Source of the DNA: [Lactobacillus] timonensis
Lineage (GTDB): Bacteria > Bacillota > Bacilli > Lactobacillales > Lactobacillaceae
DNA: 64,000 nucleotides
Direction of reading: 5' to 3'
Assembly: GCF_900240275.1 (NCBI RefSeq)
Contig: NZ_LT964761.1
Location: 1,531,476-1,595,475, forward strand
A program made the position numbers and the translations under genes. The notes beneath the pieces were generated by a model. The model searched no databases and was not told the origin of the DNA. It saw nothing but the letters and a program-made list of their open reading frames with translations. Below are positions 28,091 to 35,809 of this stretch, in pieces. Every line of letters begins with the position of its first letter. The stretch's first letter is position 1.

Positions 28091-28198
28091 ATGATGTCAG
28101 CTCTTAGCAACTTCATTGCTGTTGTTAGTCTTATTGCGTTGGTAATCGCGTCGTTGGCATACCCAATGCTTCATCAATTCCATGTTCAACAGCACTAA
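28091..28198 (+). CDS. Small hydrophobic peptide (35 aa), unknown
   Basis: An ORF of 35 codons behind a convincing ribosome binding site, AAAGGATG at 28077-28083, 7 nt from the ATG. The peptide has a single membrane-spanning stretch (residues about 5-23, AVVSLIALVIASLAYP) and a polar His/Gln-rich tail ending HQFHVQQH. A plausible promoter lies upstream. Downstream is the terminator that the IS3 element interrupts, so originally this was a complete short transcription unit. It could be a type I toxin-like or other small membrane protein; it matches no family I can name. A second ATG (codon 2) is equally possible as the start. Confidence 0.55.
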   Translation: MMSALSNFIAVVSLIALVIASLAYPMLHQFHVQQH

Positions 28199-28295
28199 TT
28201 CGTTGTTTCCTTATTATTTTATTGTTGCTAACAGTGGACGTTGATTGTCAGTAACAATATCACTATAAAACCGCGCTCCATTATTGAAGTGCCCT

Positions 28296-28329
28296 AGAAT
28301 TGTTAGACACGAATCTAACAATTCTGGGG
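28296..28329 (+). promoter_or_regulatory. Hairpin at the left end of the IS, before orfA
   Basis: A perfect 12-bp stem, AGAATTGTTAGA (28296-28307) and TCTAACAATTCT (28314-28325), with a 6-nt loop. It directly precedes the orfA ribosome binding site GGGG (28326-28329). Such hairpins in IS ends can block translation from transcripts that enter from outside. Confidence 0.55.
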
Positions 28330-28336
28330 TATTTTT

Positions 28337-28870
28337 ATGTCTAAATATTCATATCAATTTAAAGTTAGAGCAGTTCAAGACTACTTGAACAAAAGTCATG
28401 ACTATTCATTAGTTTGTCAGAAATATGGCATTTCTTCCAACCATAGCTTAATGGCATGGGTACAGGATGTTCAAGCATGTGGTTATGAGAGTTTGGCTCC
28501 CAAGAGGAGCCATCGTATTTATTCACTTGATTATAAACTTCAGGTAATCACTTACTACCGTACTCACGAGTTAAGCATAGATAAAGTAGCTGCGAAATTT
28601 AATTTGAATCGCACACAAGTTTATTCATGGTATCGTAAATATAAAAATGAAGGGATCGTCGGCCTTCGGTCAAAGCCTAAGGGTCGACCAGCTAAAACTA
28701 TGAACAAACATAAAACGATTAACAAATATAAAATCAAGCCTACTAAAGAAGAACAATATAGGCAAAAAATTGCCGATCTGGAAGCTAAGATCGCCGATCA
28801 AGAAATGGAGATCGACATCTTAAAAAAATTACAAGCCCTAAGACAGCAGCGCGGAAAGAACAAGCACTAG
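28337..28870 (+). CDS. IS3-family transposase OrfA
   Basis: A 177-aa DNA-binding protein with two helix-turn-helix domains (YQFKVRAVQDYLNKSHDYSL and DYKLQVITYYRTHELSIDKV). A basic linker follows, then a heptad-like leucine-zipper region near residues 137-167 (YRQKIADLEAKIADQEMEID). This is the usual OrfA layout of IS150-type elements. Near the end, an A7 run at 28822-28828 is positioned as a -1 slippery site (A AAA AAA in this frame). Slippage there joins OrfA to OrfB. Confidence 0.92.
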   Translation: MSKYSYQFKVRAVQDYLNKSHDYSLVCQKYGISSNHSLMAWVQDVQACGYESLAPKRSHRIYSLDYKLQVITYYRTHELSIDKVAAKFNLNRTQVYSWYRKYKNEGIVGLRSKPKGRPAKTMNKHKTINKYKIKPTKEEQYRQKIADLEAKIADQEMEIDILKKLQALRQQRGKNKH

Positions 28871-29715
28871 CGATCCAAGATCTTAGGGCTAAGTACCCAT
28901 TATCTAAGTTGTTAACATATTTTGGTATTCCACGATCCACCTTCTATGAACGTCTTAAAGCCGCAAAGCGTATCGATAAGTATCATCAGGTAAAGCAGGA
29001 AATTGCGAAGCAATTTAAACGTAGTCAGGAAACCTACGGTTATCGCCGAATTTGGTATTGTCTCATCAAGAAAGGCTTCACATATTGTCAAGAAACAGTG
29101 CGTCGATTAATGACTAGCATGGGATTAAAGGTAACTGTGTACTCAGCCAAGAGTCACTATCATTCATATCGTGGTCATGTGGGCAAGGTTGCCCCTAATT
29201 ACTTACATCAGCAATTTAATGCACAAAAAGCATATCAAGTTCTACATACAGATATCACACAAATTTCTATTAATGAACAGGTCAAAGGCTATTTATCACC
29301 AGTCATTGATGAGGCCAGTGGTGCCGTGGTCGCTTACGCGACCTCAACTCATCCTAATATGAAATTAGTTAGCACTATGTTGGCAAGTTTATTTAATAAA
29401 CTGCCACAACGTAGTAACTCCATCATGCATTCAGATCAAGGATGGCAGTATCAACACCACTTGTATCAAATTTTATTACGTCAACACGGAATTACTCAGT
29501 CGATGTCCCGTAAAGGAAATTGCTTAGATAACTCACCAGCCGAAAGCTTTTTTAACTTGAAACGTGAGTGTTTGAATCGGATAAAGATCACTTCATTTCA
29601 GCAATTTAAAACTGTCATTGAGCAATACATCTATTGGTACAACAACGTACGAATTTCAGCAAATAAAAAAGGAATGACACCGAATCAATATATTCGATAT
29701 CATTCCAATCTTTAA
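28828..29715 (+). CDS. IS3-family transposase OrfB, made as an OrfAB fusion
   Basis: Catalytic part with an rve integrase core. The DDE residues are Asp in LHTDIT, Asp in HSDQGWQY, and Glu in NCLDNSPAESFF. It has the HTH_21-like N-terminal region (FGIPRSTFYERLKAAKR, ETYGYRRIWYCL) of IS150-type OrfB. The coordinate given is where reading resumes after the -1 shift at the A7 run. There is no ATG in this frame upstream of the domain; a TTG at 28909 is the first conventional start. The frame is intact to the TAA at 29715. Confidence 0.9.
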   Translation: MTSPKTAARKEQALAIQDLRAKYPLSKLLTYFGIPRSTFYERLKAAKRIDKYHQVKQEIAKQFKRSQETYGYRRIWYCLIKKGFTYCQETVRRLMTSMGLKVTVYSAKSHYHSYRGHVGKVAPNYLHQQFNAQKAYQVLHTDITQISINEQVKGYLSPVIDEASGAVVAYATSTHPNMKLVSTMLASLFNKLPQRSNSIMHSDQGWQYQHHLYQILLRQHGITQSMSRKGNCLDNSPAESFFNLKRECLNRIKITSFQQFKTVIEQYIYWYNNVRISANKKGMTPNQYIRYHSNL

Positions 29716-29785
29716 AAGTTAGTAAAGTGTCCAACTTTTTTATAGCACTTCATTATCAGGGCGCGGTTTTTTATCATCTAAATTT

Positions 29786-30283
29786 TTAGGCGTACTCATG
29801 AGCTAACTTGGCACAGGCAGCAGCAACAATTGCCCCTAGCAGGTCATCCAAAAAGGTATTAACGTGTTGTTTGTCTTCATCAAATTTTTTGATTAAACCA
29901 TATTTGACCCGGTCAAGGTAACCAAAGTTAGTGGAACCAATGGTCCCGTAGATATTTGCAATCTGTAGTGCCAGCACTTCGTCCACACCAAAGACACCAG
30001 CATCGTTACGGATGATTGATAGGAGTGGTTCCTTTAGCTTTTTTTCTTCGGCCAACCGGTCTAATTCGAGGCCAACCATAACATTGTTCATCAATTCACG
30101 TTTATGCATTTCGTTAATAAGGACGCGTGCACACTTTTCGACGGTAAGCTCGGGAATGTAATCAATTTCCATTTTGTGAACGATCTTTGCTAGGTCATGC
30201 AGCGTAATACCTCGTTTATTAAATTCATCAATAATGAATTGGTATGCCTTCGTATCTGGGTATTTAAAACCTTTATTTTGCAT
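29786..30283 (-). CDS. pgpA: Phosphatidylglycerophosphatase A (YutG-like)
   Basis: A 165-aa protein of the PgpA family, which dephosphorylates phosphatidylglycerophosphate in phosphatidylglycerol synthesis. It belongs to the cytosolic-looking YutG subgroup without clear membrane helices. Family traits are GVFGVDEVLALQIANIYGTIGSTNFGYLD, then KHVNTFLDD-type NTFLDDLLGAIVAAA with the conserved acidic residues. The YutG group has not been tested biochemically as far as I know, so the activity is inferred. The RBS is CGGAGGCAGGA. Its terminator is the one split by the IS, so the 3' end may now run into the element. Confidence 0.85.
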   Translation of the reverse strand: MQNKGFKYPDTKAYQFIIDEFNKRGITLHDLAKIVHKMEIDYIPELTVEKCARVLINEMHKRELMNNVMVGLELDRLAEEKKLKEPLLSIIRNDAGVFGVDEVLALQIANIYGTIGSTNFGYLDRVKYGLIKKFDEDKQHVNTFLDDLLGAIVAAACAKLAHEYA

Positions 30284-30411
30284 AATTCCTGCCTCCGTTT
30301 TCTTAAATATTAAGTTAAAATTTTACTCCTCTTCACTCTTTTTCGCCAATTATTTCAATTGCTACTGTTATAATAATTAACAGCACTCTTTTTTGAGAGA
30401 AGGTAATTAAA

Positions 30412-31278
30412 ATCTTATATAAAGCAGCACTTGTCTTAGAAGGCGGTGCCTTACGTGGGCAGTATACCGCTGGCGTTGTTGACAGCTTTTTGGCAAACGG
30501 AATTGAATTTGACTGTGTGATTGGCGTTTCTGCTGGCGCCTTGTGTGGCGCTAATTTTGTTTCCAAACAGTTTGGCCGCGTGACCAACGTTAACACTGGT
30601 TACCGTCACCGTCGTGATTACATTTCCATGACCAGGATGTTTAAAAAAGAAAGCATCATTAACCTCGACTTTCTATTTGCTGACCATGGCTGGGACTGGC
30701 ACCAATTTGACGAACGAGCATACCAACGGTCCGCCTCTAATTTCATTATTGTTGCCACTTCATTGGCTACTGGAAAAGCAGTTACGTTTGCAAAACCGAC
30801 AGGCGAGGACCTCATTACCGCTTTGAAGGCCTCTTCTTCGATTCCATTTATTGGTGATCCACAAAAAACTAGTAAGGGTGAATGTTTAGATGGCGGTGTG
30901 GCAGATTCGATCCCGTACGATCTTGCCTTACAACAAGGATTTGACAAAATGATTATCGTTCGTACAAGGGACGCCAGTTTCCGCAAAAAACCTTCTTCAC
31001 ACTTCGAGAAAATGACGTACCGACGAGTTTACAAAGACTACCCTGCCTTTATTCAGACGGGGATTAACCGCCCTCTCGTTTACAACCAACAGGTGAGCGG
31101 CGTTGCAGACCTGGTTCGGGATGGAAAGGCATTATGCATTGCCCCACAGCAACCGGTTAAGGTTAGCCGTCTCGAATACAATACGAAGAAATTAACTACT
31201 CTTTACTTGCAAGGGAGAAAGGATGGTCAATCACAAACAAAAGCCATTCGTAAGTTCCTTGCTGATAAAGCGTATTAA
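30412..31278 (+). CDS. Patatin-like phospholipase with a non-standard start codon
   Basis: A 288-aa patatin/RssA-type acyl hydrolase. The oxyanion-hole motif is LEGGALRGQYTAGV, the nucleophile is Ser in GVSAGAL, and the catalytic Asp is in LDGGVADSIPY. The frame opens after a TGA at 30394-30396. Before the first motif there is no ATG, GTG or TTG. The only candidates behind the ribosome binding site AGAAGG (30398-30403) are ATT 30406 and ATC 30412, the latter at ideal spacing. The first normal start (TTG 30490) would cut off the oxyanion motif. TATAAT at 30369-30374 is a likely -10 box. It ends 4 bp into the convergent DUF915 gene. Confidence 0.8.
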   Translation: MLYKAALVLEGGALRGQYTAGVVDSFLANGIEFDCVIGVSAGALCGANFVSKQFGRVTNVNTGYRHRRDYISMTRMFKKESIINLDFLFADHGWDWHQFDERAYQRSASNFIIVATSLATGKAVTFAKPTGEDLITALKASSSIPFIGDPQKTSKGECLDGGVADSIPYDLALQQGFDKMIIVRTRDASFRKKPSSHFEKMTYRRVYKDYPAFIQTGINRPLVYNQQVSGVADLVRDGKALCIAPQQPVKVSRLEYNTKKLTTLYLQGRKDGQSQTKAIRKFLADKAY

Positions 31279-32135
31279 TTATCCCAAATGTCTGCAGCTA
31301 CCTCTTTTAAGATTGCCTTTTTTTGGTGTAGCTGGAAATGGGTAGTGTTAGCGTATGTCCGTTCGTGATAAGTAGATCCCATTTTCTTAACTACTAACCT
31401 CATCATTTGCGATTGAACATGGGGGACAGAACCATCTGTCTGGTCATTTTTTCCTTCTTTACTACCTAGTAAGTTAAAGATTTCTGGTTGATTATGATTG
31501 GCTTGCATCAAACTAGCACCACGTAATAGTTGCTTGAAATTGTGGTCAGTACTCTTGTGTAAGAGGTGTAAGCCAAACCTTGTTTTGGTCCCAAAACTTT
31601 CATCAACCGGTACGCCAAGCAAAACAACTTTTTGGTATTTGATCTCTTTCTGCAACCGAGGAGAACAGAAAACGGCATTAGCCCACTCACTACCGCCATA
31701 AGAATGAGCAATAACGTTAAGTTTATCAACGTGATAACGATCATGAAGCATTGTTAAAACTGCGGTTAACTGCTTGGTCTGCGGATTATAGGTCGGGGTA
31801 TAATTCCATACATATAATAACTGGATTAACTGGTTGGGACGATTAGCGTCAAGGTGTCCATGAACAAGACATTTCCCATTTGGCAAAACCCAGATGGTCA
31901 TAACTTTTTGGGCAATTTTTTGCTGATAATAGGTAGTGATTAAGCGGTGATATGTCGGTGTACCCCCACCCCACCCTGAAATTAATAAGGTTGGGGTATT
32001 TGATTTTTGAACCCCTGCTGCGAAGTGGTTAAGCCTATTCGACCGACTACCACTAATCATGATCAATTGCCCACATAATAGTAAAACCACCACAATTGCC
32101 AGTAATCTTACTCCATATTTTCCCACTTTATTCAT
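31275..32135 (-). CDS. Alpha/beta hydrolase, DUF915 family, secreted or anchored
   Basis: A 286-aa protein with an N-terminal hydrophobic segment (about 10-26, LLAIVVVLLLCGQLIMI), so probably exported and anchored. The hydrolase fold is indicated by LLISGWGGGTPTYHR (oxyanion side), the nucleophile elbow IAHSYGG with Ser, and a late His in TTHFQLH; an Asp is in the region DGSVPHVQSQM. DUF915 proteins are common cell-surface hydrolases in lactobacilli; their substrates are mostly unknown. It is a single-gene unit converging on the patatin gene. Confidence 0.88.
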   Translation of the reverse strand: MNKVGKYGVRLLAIVVVLLLCGQLIMISGSRSNRLNHFAAGVQKSNTPTLLISGWGGGTPTYHRLITTYYQQKIAQKVMTIWVLPNGKCLVHGHLDANRPNQLIQLLYVWNYTPTYNPQTKQLTAVLTMLHDRYHVDKLNVIAHSYGGSEWANAVFCSPRLQKEIKYQKVVLLGVPVDESFGTKTRFGLHLLHKSTDHNFKQLLRGASLMQANHNQPEIFNLLGSKEGKNDQTDGSVPHVQSQMMRLVVKKMGSTYHERTYANTTHFQLHQKKAILKEVAADIWDN

Positions 32136-32211
32136 TCTTCCGGCCCCTTTTGTTCTTGCCCTTTATTATATCGCTACATAACGATTATTAGCTAGCTAAA
32201 GAGGCTAATAG

Positions 32212-32241
32212 TTGTCTTCCTTGTTGTTTTCCTGATATAAT
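32212..32241 (+). promoter_or_regulatory. Promoter for the DUF454 gene
   Basis: TTGTCT (32212-32217), an 18-bp spacer and TATAAT (32236-32241) with an upstream TG (extended -10). Confidence 0.7.
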
Positions 32242-32272
32242 ATTAACCATTGAGTGAAAGGTGGTGAAGAAA

Positions 32273-32599
32273 ATGGTACTCTTTCATAAGGCTTTCTGGC
32301 TTATCTTAGCGCTAGTGCTATTTATTTGCGGTATTGTGGGACTATTGTTACCAATCATTCCGCAAGTACCATTTTTCTTTGGCGCGGCCTGGTCACTAAC
32401 CAAGGCATCTTCACGCTTTGAAAACTGGCTACATCGCCAGCGATGGTACCAACAGACTGTTGAGCAGTTGCTTGTCTGGAAACGCCGCTGGGCCAAACGA
32501 ACTGACAATTTCCTTCGCCAACGTCAAATTAACTGGCAGTGGTTAACTCGCCAGTGGCAAGTGGAACCAGTTCGAATTAATAAAGATGATCAAAAATAA
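32273..32599 (+). CDS. DUF454 (YbaN-like) inner-membrane protein
   Basis: A 108-aa protein with two membrane segments. The first reads FWLILALVLFICGIVGLLLP and leads to the family signature PIIPQVPFFFGAAWSLTKAS. An arginine- and tryptophan-rich cytoplasmic tail follows. The function of the family is unknown. The start is ATG 32273, 7 nt after AAAGGTGG; the frame extends to GTG 32261 but that overlaps the ribosome binding site. It has its own promoter and a strong terminator. Confidence 0.88.
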   Translation: MVLFHKAFWLILALVLFICGIVGLLLPIIPQVPFFFGAAWSLTKASSRFENWLHRQRWYQQTVEQLLVWKRRWAKRTDNFLRQRQINWQWLTRQWQVEPVRINKDDQK

Positions 32600-32611
32600 T
32601 TAAACAATTAC

Positions 32612-32652
32612 AAAAAAGCAGAGCGATTTGAATGGATCGCTCTGCTTTTATT
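32612..32652. terminator. Bidirectional terminator
   Basis: A 15-bp perfect stem, AAAAAGCAGAGCGAT (from 32613) with ATCGCTCTGCTTTTA (32635-32649 region), 7-nt loop. It ends both the DUF454 gene and the convergent PLD/AAA gene; the last codons of the latter touch the stem. Confidence 0.9.
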
Positions 32653-34993
32653 ATCCAAATAGTCGGGCAAAGAAACCGCGACGCTTTTTTGGCTTACCAT
32701 CGTCTCCTTGTTCATGATCGTCGGGTGACCCTTGTTCTTTCTTATCGGCATATGGGTTTTCTTCGCCAATCCACCGGAAAAACTCTGGTGCTTTAATCTC
32801 CGCAAACTTGCCTGTTTTACCGGTAACACCATCTACACAAATTTCAACTGGTAAAGCGTTTCGGTATTCTTCCATACTGTTCTCACCACCAAATCCGTTA
32901 AAACTACTAAGTTTGGCCATATCGAACAGTAAACTTTGCTTTTCTTTGCGGTAAACAAAATCATCAGGCTGGGTAATATAGAGTTTTGCCCACTTGCTCC
33001 GCGCCGTTTCACGAAAGTCATCACAGATGGCATCAGCAAAATAATTAGGTAACTCCATCCCCGCTTCATGGTAGTAATCTTTAAAAATTAAACGAGTATT
33101 TGCTAAGAAGTCAAGTCGGCCAGTCGATTCATTAAAGATTCGCCAAGCCGTTTGGTCATCTTCTAGTAAGTTGGCCATCCGAATAACAAAGTCTTGGAAT
33201 AAGTTGTTATTGAGGGTTTTTCTAACATTGAAGATGTACTTATTAGCTTCCCCCTTCTTGCTATCGTCGATCACTTTATCAATTTGCAGATAATACGACC
33301 GTCGTGCTGTTTCACGCACCATTGTAAAACCAGAGTTATAGTTGGTTGTCCCAATGAGCGGAGCAATTGCCCGCGGGTGGTTCACAACTTCGTTCATGGT
33401 GTCCACAACCAAGTGTCGGCTATACTGTGGCTGTTGGAAAAAGTAGGGATCAATTTCATCAACCAAGACCGGGTAACAACTACCTTGTTTCATGTAGTTC
33501 TCTAAAGCCTGAACGGTCTTAGCCTTCCGTTGAGCGGTACTAGATGGATAGATGGTCCCAAAATCAATCAATGACTTATCAGTATTCCAAGTCAGCTGGT
33601 TGATCATCCGCAAAAGGGTTGATTTGCCAGAACCGGCCGTTGCCCCTAAAAACAGAAAATTTGGGACATCGTTACCGTCTTCTGCATTCAAACTAGTTTT
33701 TTGACGGATTTCCCAAAGGAAAGGAGCAGTAAAACTATATAAAATCGCTTCGAAGAACCGCTTTCCATAGTCAGGATTATAATCAACGACAAATTGTTGG
33801 TAGCCCTTCATGATGTTATCAATGGCCTGTAAGCCCTCTTTAATAGTGGACTGATTAGCTTTCTCACCAAACGGCAAGGGAAAATTACCAGTCTGACTAG
33901 GGGTAAACAAGCCCGTAATGTGCCGCGCCAAATTGCGCTCCATTGGCCGGTCGTACAGATAGGTCGCGTACTTTTTCTCTACTGCCTGCTCTTCTTCAGT
34001 TAATGGCGATTGCAGTGCCCGGTGCACATTGTTCATGATTTGCTGTTTTGCCTTAATCTTCGGGTGAGCCGCACGTGGTGAAACCGACTCCTTCTGCAAA
34101 TTAAGCAGAATATCATCTTGTTGGATCTGACGCCGTTTCTTTTCCTTATCAGCAGTGCGGTTAACTGTTGCATCACGCATAAAGCGCGGGTAATTGGCGC
34201 TAACGATATGCTTTTCAATTTGTTGCGGAATATCAGCTGTCAAGACGTTAGTCAACGTATCTTCAGCGATTGCATCGGCAGTGCTATTGTCGAGAATGAC
34301 AACGTTGCTGCCCCGCCCATTTTTATGACTTTCACTCAGTTGGTGAGAGGCTGCCCGAAGGAGGCTTTCCGCAAAATAAGGAATAACAACAGGCCGGATA
34401 TCCGTTTTAAAGTGAACCATCATGCTATCAAACAAGGGACTGTCATCAAAAACCAAAACTTCTTCAAAGCGGTTTTGGGCATCCGTGAAGGCCTGCTTAG
34501 TTAAGTTAGCAGAGGTAATAATAACACGCTGCTCGTGATTATCAGGGTTACTTAACAGGTAAAAACGTGAATGAATCACCTGCGTCGGTGCTATTTCGAT
34601 CGACAAAATATTGCCCAATGCGGCCAGTTGTAGTTGACCACTAAGTTCCTGGAAAAGCCGTGTCGGTTGCTTATCCCCAATTGTGCGCATTGCCTCTACA
34701 AGGGCGACTTTCGTTGATAACTCGGCCGCACTGTAATTTTCTGCCAGTTGTTCGGAACCAAGAACTAGCTCAATTTTAACGAAGTCAGCTAGGTAGCGGT
34801 TAATAAAGTCAGCAGACAAGTCACCGCACACACCAACAAGCTGGCTGTATTTCTCACTGTCAAATAATTCGCTAATCGACATTTTGGTACTTTGTTGATT
34901 ATAAATGACGTGAATTCGCCTGATTGTATCACCAACTTGTTTGGCTTTTTGTTGATGTTGTTTTTTCTTTGACCGCTTCTTTTGGTCTGCCAT
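32651..34993 (-). CDS. PLD-nuclease-like/AAA ATPase fusion protein, unknown function
   Basis: A 780-aa cytosolic protein. A lysine-rich start is followed by a phospholipase-D-like module: His141 and Arg143 in VIHSRFYLL, then ITSANLTKQAF with Asn163. This is the HxK...G/S-x-N pattern of PLD-type nucleases, with Arg replacing Lys. A linker and helical region follow (about 200-440). The P-loop ATPase has Walker A GATAGSGKST (450-459), Walker B PVLVDEID (about 508-515), a sensor-like IGTTNYN, and possible Arg-finger residues RETARRSYYL. The end is a basic-aromatic tail, KKRRGFFARLFG. The RBS is GGAGGG, and an extended -10 TGTTATAAT is upstream. It stands alone between terminators. The pairing of a nuclease-like and a motor-like domain recalls defence or DNA-processing proteins; that is inference. 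Confidence 0.75.
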   Translation of the reverse strand: MADQKKRSKKKQHQQKAKQVGDTIRRIHVIYNQQSTKMSISELFDSEKYSQLVGVCGDLSADFINRYLADFVKIELVLGSEQLAENYSAAELSTKVALVEAMRTIGDKQPTRLFQELSGQLQLAALGNILSIEIAPTQVIHSRFYLLSNPDNHEQRVIITSANLTKQAFTDAQNRFEEVLVFDDSPLFDSMMVHFKTDIRPVVIPYFAESLLRAASHQLSESHKNGRGSNVVILDNSTADAIAEDTLTNVLTADIPQQIEKHIVSANYPRFMRDATVNRTADKEKKRRQIQQDDILLNLQKESVSPRAAHPKIKAKQQIMNNVHRALQSPLTEEEQAVEKKYATYLYDRPMERNLARHITGLFTPSQTGNFPLPFGEKANQSTIKEGLQAIDNIMKGYQQFVVDYNPDYGKRFFEAILYSFTAPFLWEIRQKTSLNAEDGNDVPNFLFLGATAGSGKSTLLRMINQLTWNTDKSLIDFGTIYPSSTAQRKAKTVQALENYMKQGSCYPVLVDEIDPYFFQQPQYSRHLVVDTMNEVVNHPRAIAPLIGTTNYNSGFTMVRETARRSYYLQIDKVIDDSKKGEANKYIFNVRKTLNNNLFQDFVIRMANLLEDDQTAWRIFNESTGRLDFLANTRLIFKDYYHEAGMELPNYFADAICDDFRETARSKWAKLYITQPDDFVYRKEKQSLLFDMAKLSSFNGFGGENSMEEYRNALPVEICVDGVTGKTGKFAEIKAPEFFRWIGEENPYADKKEQGSPDDHEQGDDGKPKKRRGFFARLFG

Positions 34994-35044
34994 CTTATTA
35001 AACCCTCCAGCTAGATATACGTATCATTATTATAACACTCCATT

Positions 35045-35092
35045 AATAACAAATAGGCTTCCACCTTCTGGGATCTCAGAAGAGTGAAAGCC
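35045..35092 (-). terminator. Terminator after the tpiA-fba-phosphatase operon
   Basis: On the minus strand, a long imperfect stem (GGCTTTCAC..CTTCTG with CAGAAGGTGGAAGCC; 35056-35092) is followed by TATTTGTTATT. Confidence 0.7.
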
Positions 35093-35139
35093 AATATTAT
35101 ACTGTTTCGTTAGTTTTTTCTAATTATCTTTCCAGTTGG

Positions 35140-35793
35140 TTATAGGTGTTTGCTATTGTAAGCCGCAATCCGCGGTCGACCTTCATTCATAACTAGTTTC
35201 ATCATCTCACCGTTATCAAGGTTCGGGTAAGTGCGGGTCCCATCAATCCGACTTGCTAAGTACTGAATAATAGAGCCGTGAGTCGCCACAATTACTCTTT
35301 TTTGATCGCCGAGTTGCTCAAAAAGATTCATCATCTCTGCTACTCGTTGATTTAATTCTTTACTGCCCTCGGCAAGGTGCGCAGGATCTGCCTCTTTTAG
35401 CAGGTCGTGCGACTTTTCAACCCCAAATTCTGCTACAAGTTGACCAATCCGACGAAAACGCTTGTTGCCCAGCCTGCTGGCCCAAATAGCGCCTTCCTCG
35501 TTACTGTGACCCTCAAAGGACCCGTAAAAAACCTCACGGAACAACGATTTAGCAACAGGAATTTTATTTGGTGTGTAGTTATTTTGGGCAATCATAATTT
35601 TAGCAGTATCGATTGCCCGCTTCATGTCACTAGAAAAAAGATAATCAACCTTTAGTGCAGCCAGTGTCTGACCAATATTGGCAGCATCTGCTTCACCTTG
35701 TTCAGTTAACGGTGTATCCGACCACCCCTGCAATCGTGCAAAACAGTTGAAGTACGTTTGACCATGTCGAATCAAATAAATGGTAGTTGCCAT
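35140..35793 (-). CDS. Histidine phosphatase family protein (phosphoglycerate mutase-like)
   Basis: A 217-aa protein of the histidine phosphatase superfamily, with the phospho-acceptor His in YLIRHGQTYFN, Arg and Glu contacts in REVFYGSFEGHSNEE, and the second His in VIVATHGSIIQYLA. Such proteins are often annotated gpmB, but most are broad phosphatases, and true mutase activity is not shown by the sequence. It is last in the tpiA-fba operon, 16 bp after fba, so a role with sugar phosphates is plausible. RBS AAGGGA. Confidence 0.87.
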   Translation of the reverse strand: MATTIYLIRHGQTYFNCFARLQGWSDTPLTEQGEADAANIGQTLAALKVDYLFSSDMKRAIDTAKIMIAQNNYTPNKIPVAKSLFREVFYGSFEGHSNEEGAIWASRLGNKRFRRIGQLVAEFGVEKSHDLLKEADPAHLAEGSKELNQRVAEMMNLFEQLGDQKRVIVATHGSIIQYLASRIDGTRTYPNLDNGEMMKLVMNEGRPRIAAYNSKHL

Positions 35794-35809
35794 TGTTTAT
35801 CCCTTCACA

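Larger units (their letters stand above)
28285..29752 (+). mobile_element. IS3-family insertion sequence (IS150-like), complete, 1,468 bp
   Basis: Imperfect terminal inverted repeats of 26 bp (28285-28310 and 29727-29752) match at 20 positions, including the tips TGAAGTGC and the inner GTT-GACAC blocks. The element is bracketed by a 4-bp direct repeat TTAT (28281-28284 and 29753-29756), as expected for IS3-family insertion. It contains the usual orfA and orfB in overlapping phases with a frameshift site. Both frames are intact, so the element is potentially active. Confidence 0.92.
28267..29773. terminator. Terminator hairpin split by the IS3-family insertion
   Basis: AAAACCGCGC at 28267-28276 and GCGCGGTTTT at 29761-29770 are perfect reverse complements, the latter followed by TT. 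Removing the element and one copy of its 4-bp target duplication restores a 10-bp stem with a 12-nt loop. With an A-run on one side and a T-run on the other it would have served both the small ORF and the convergent pgpA. Confidence 0.8.
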
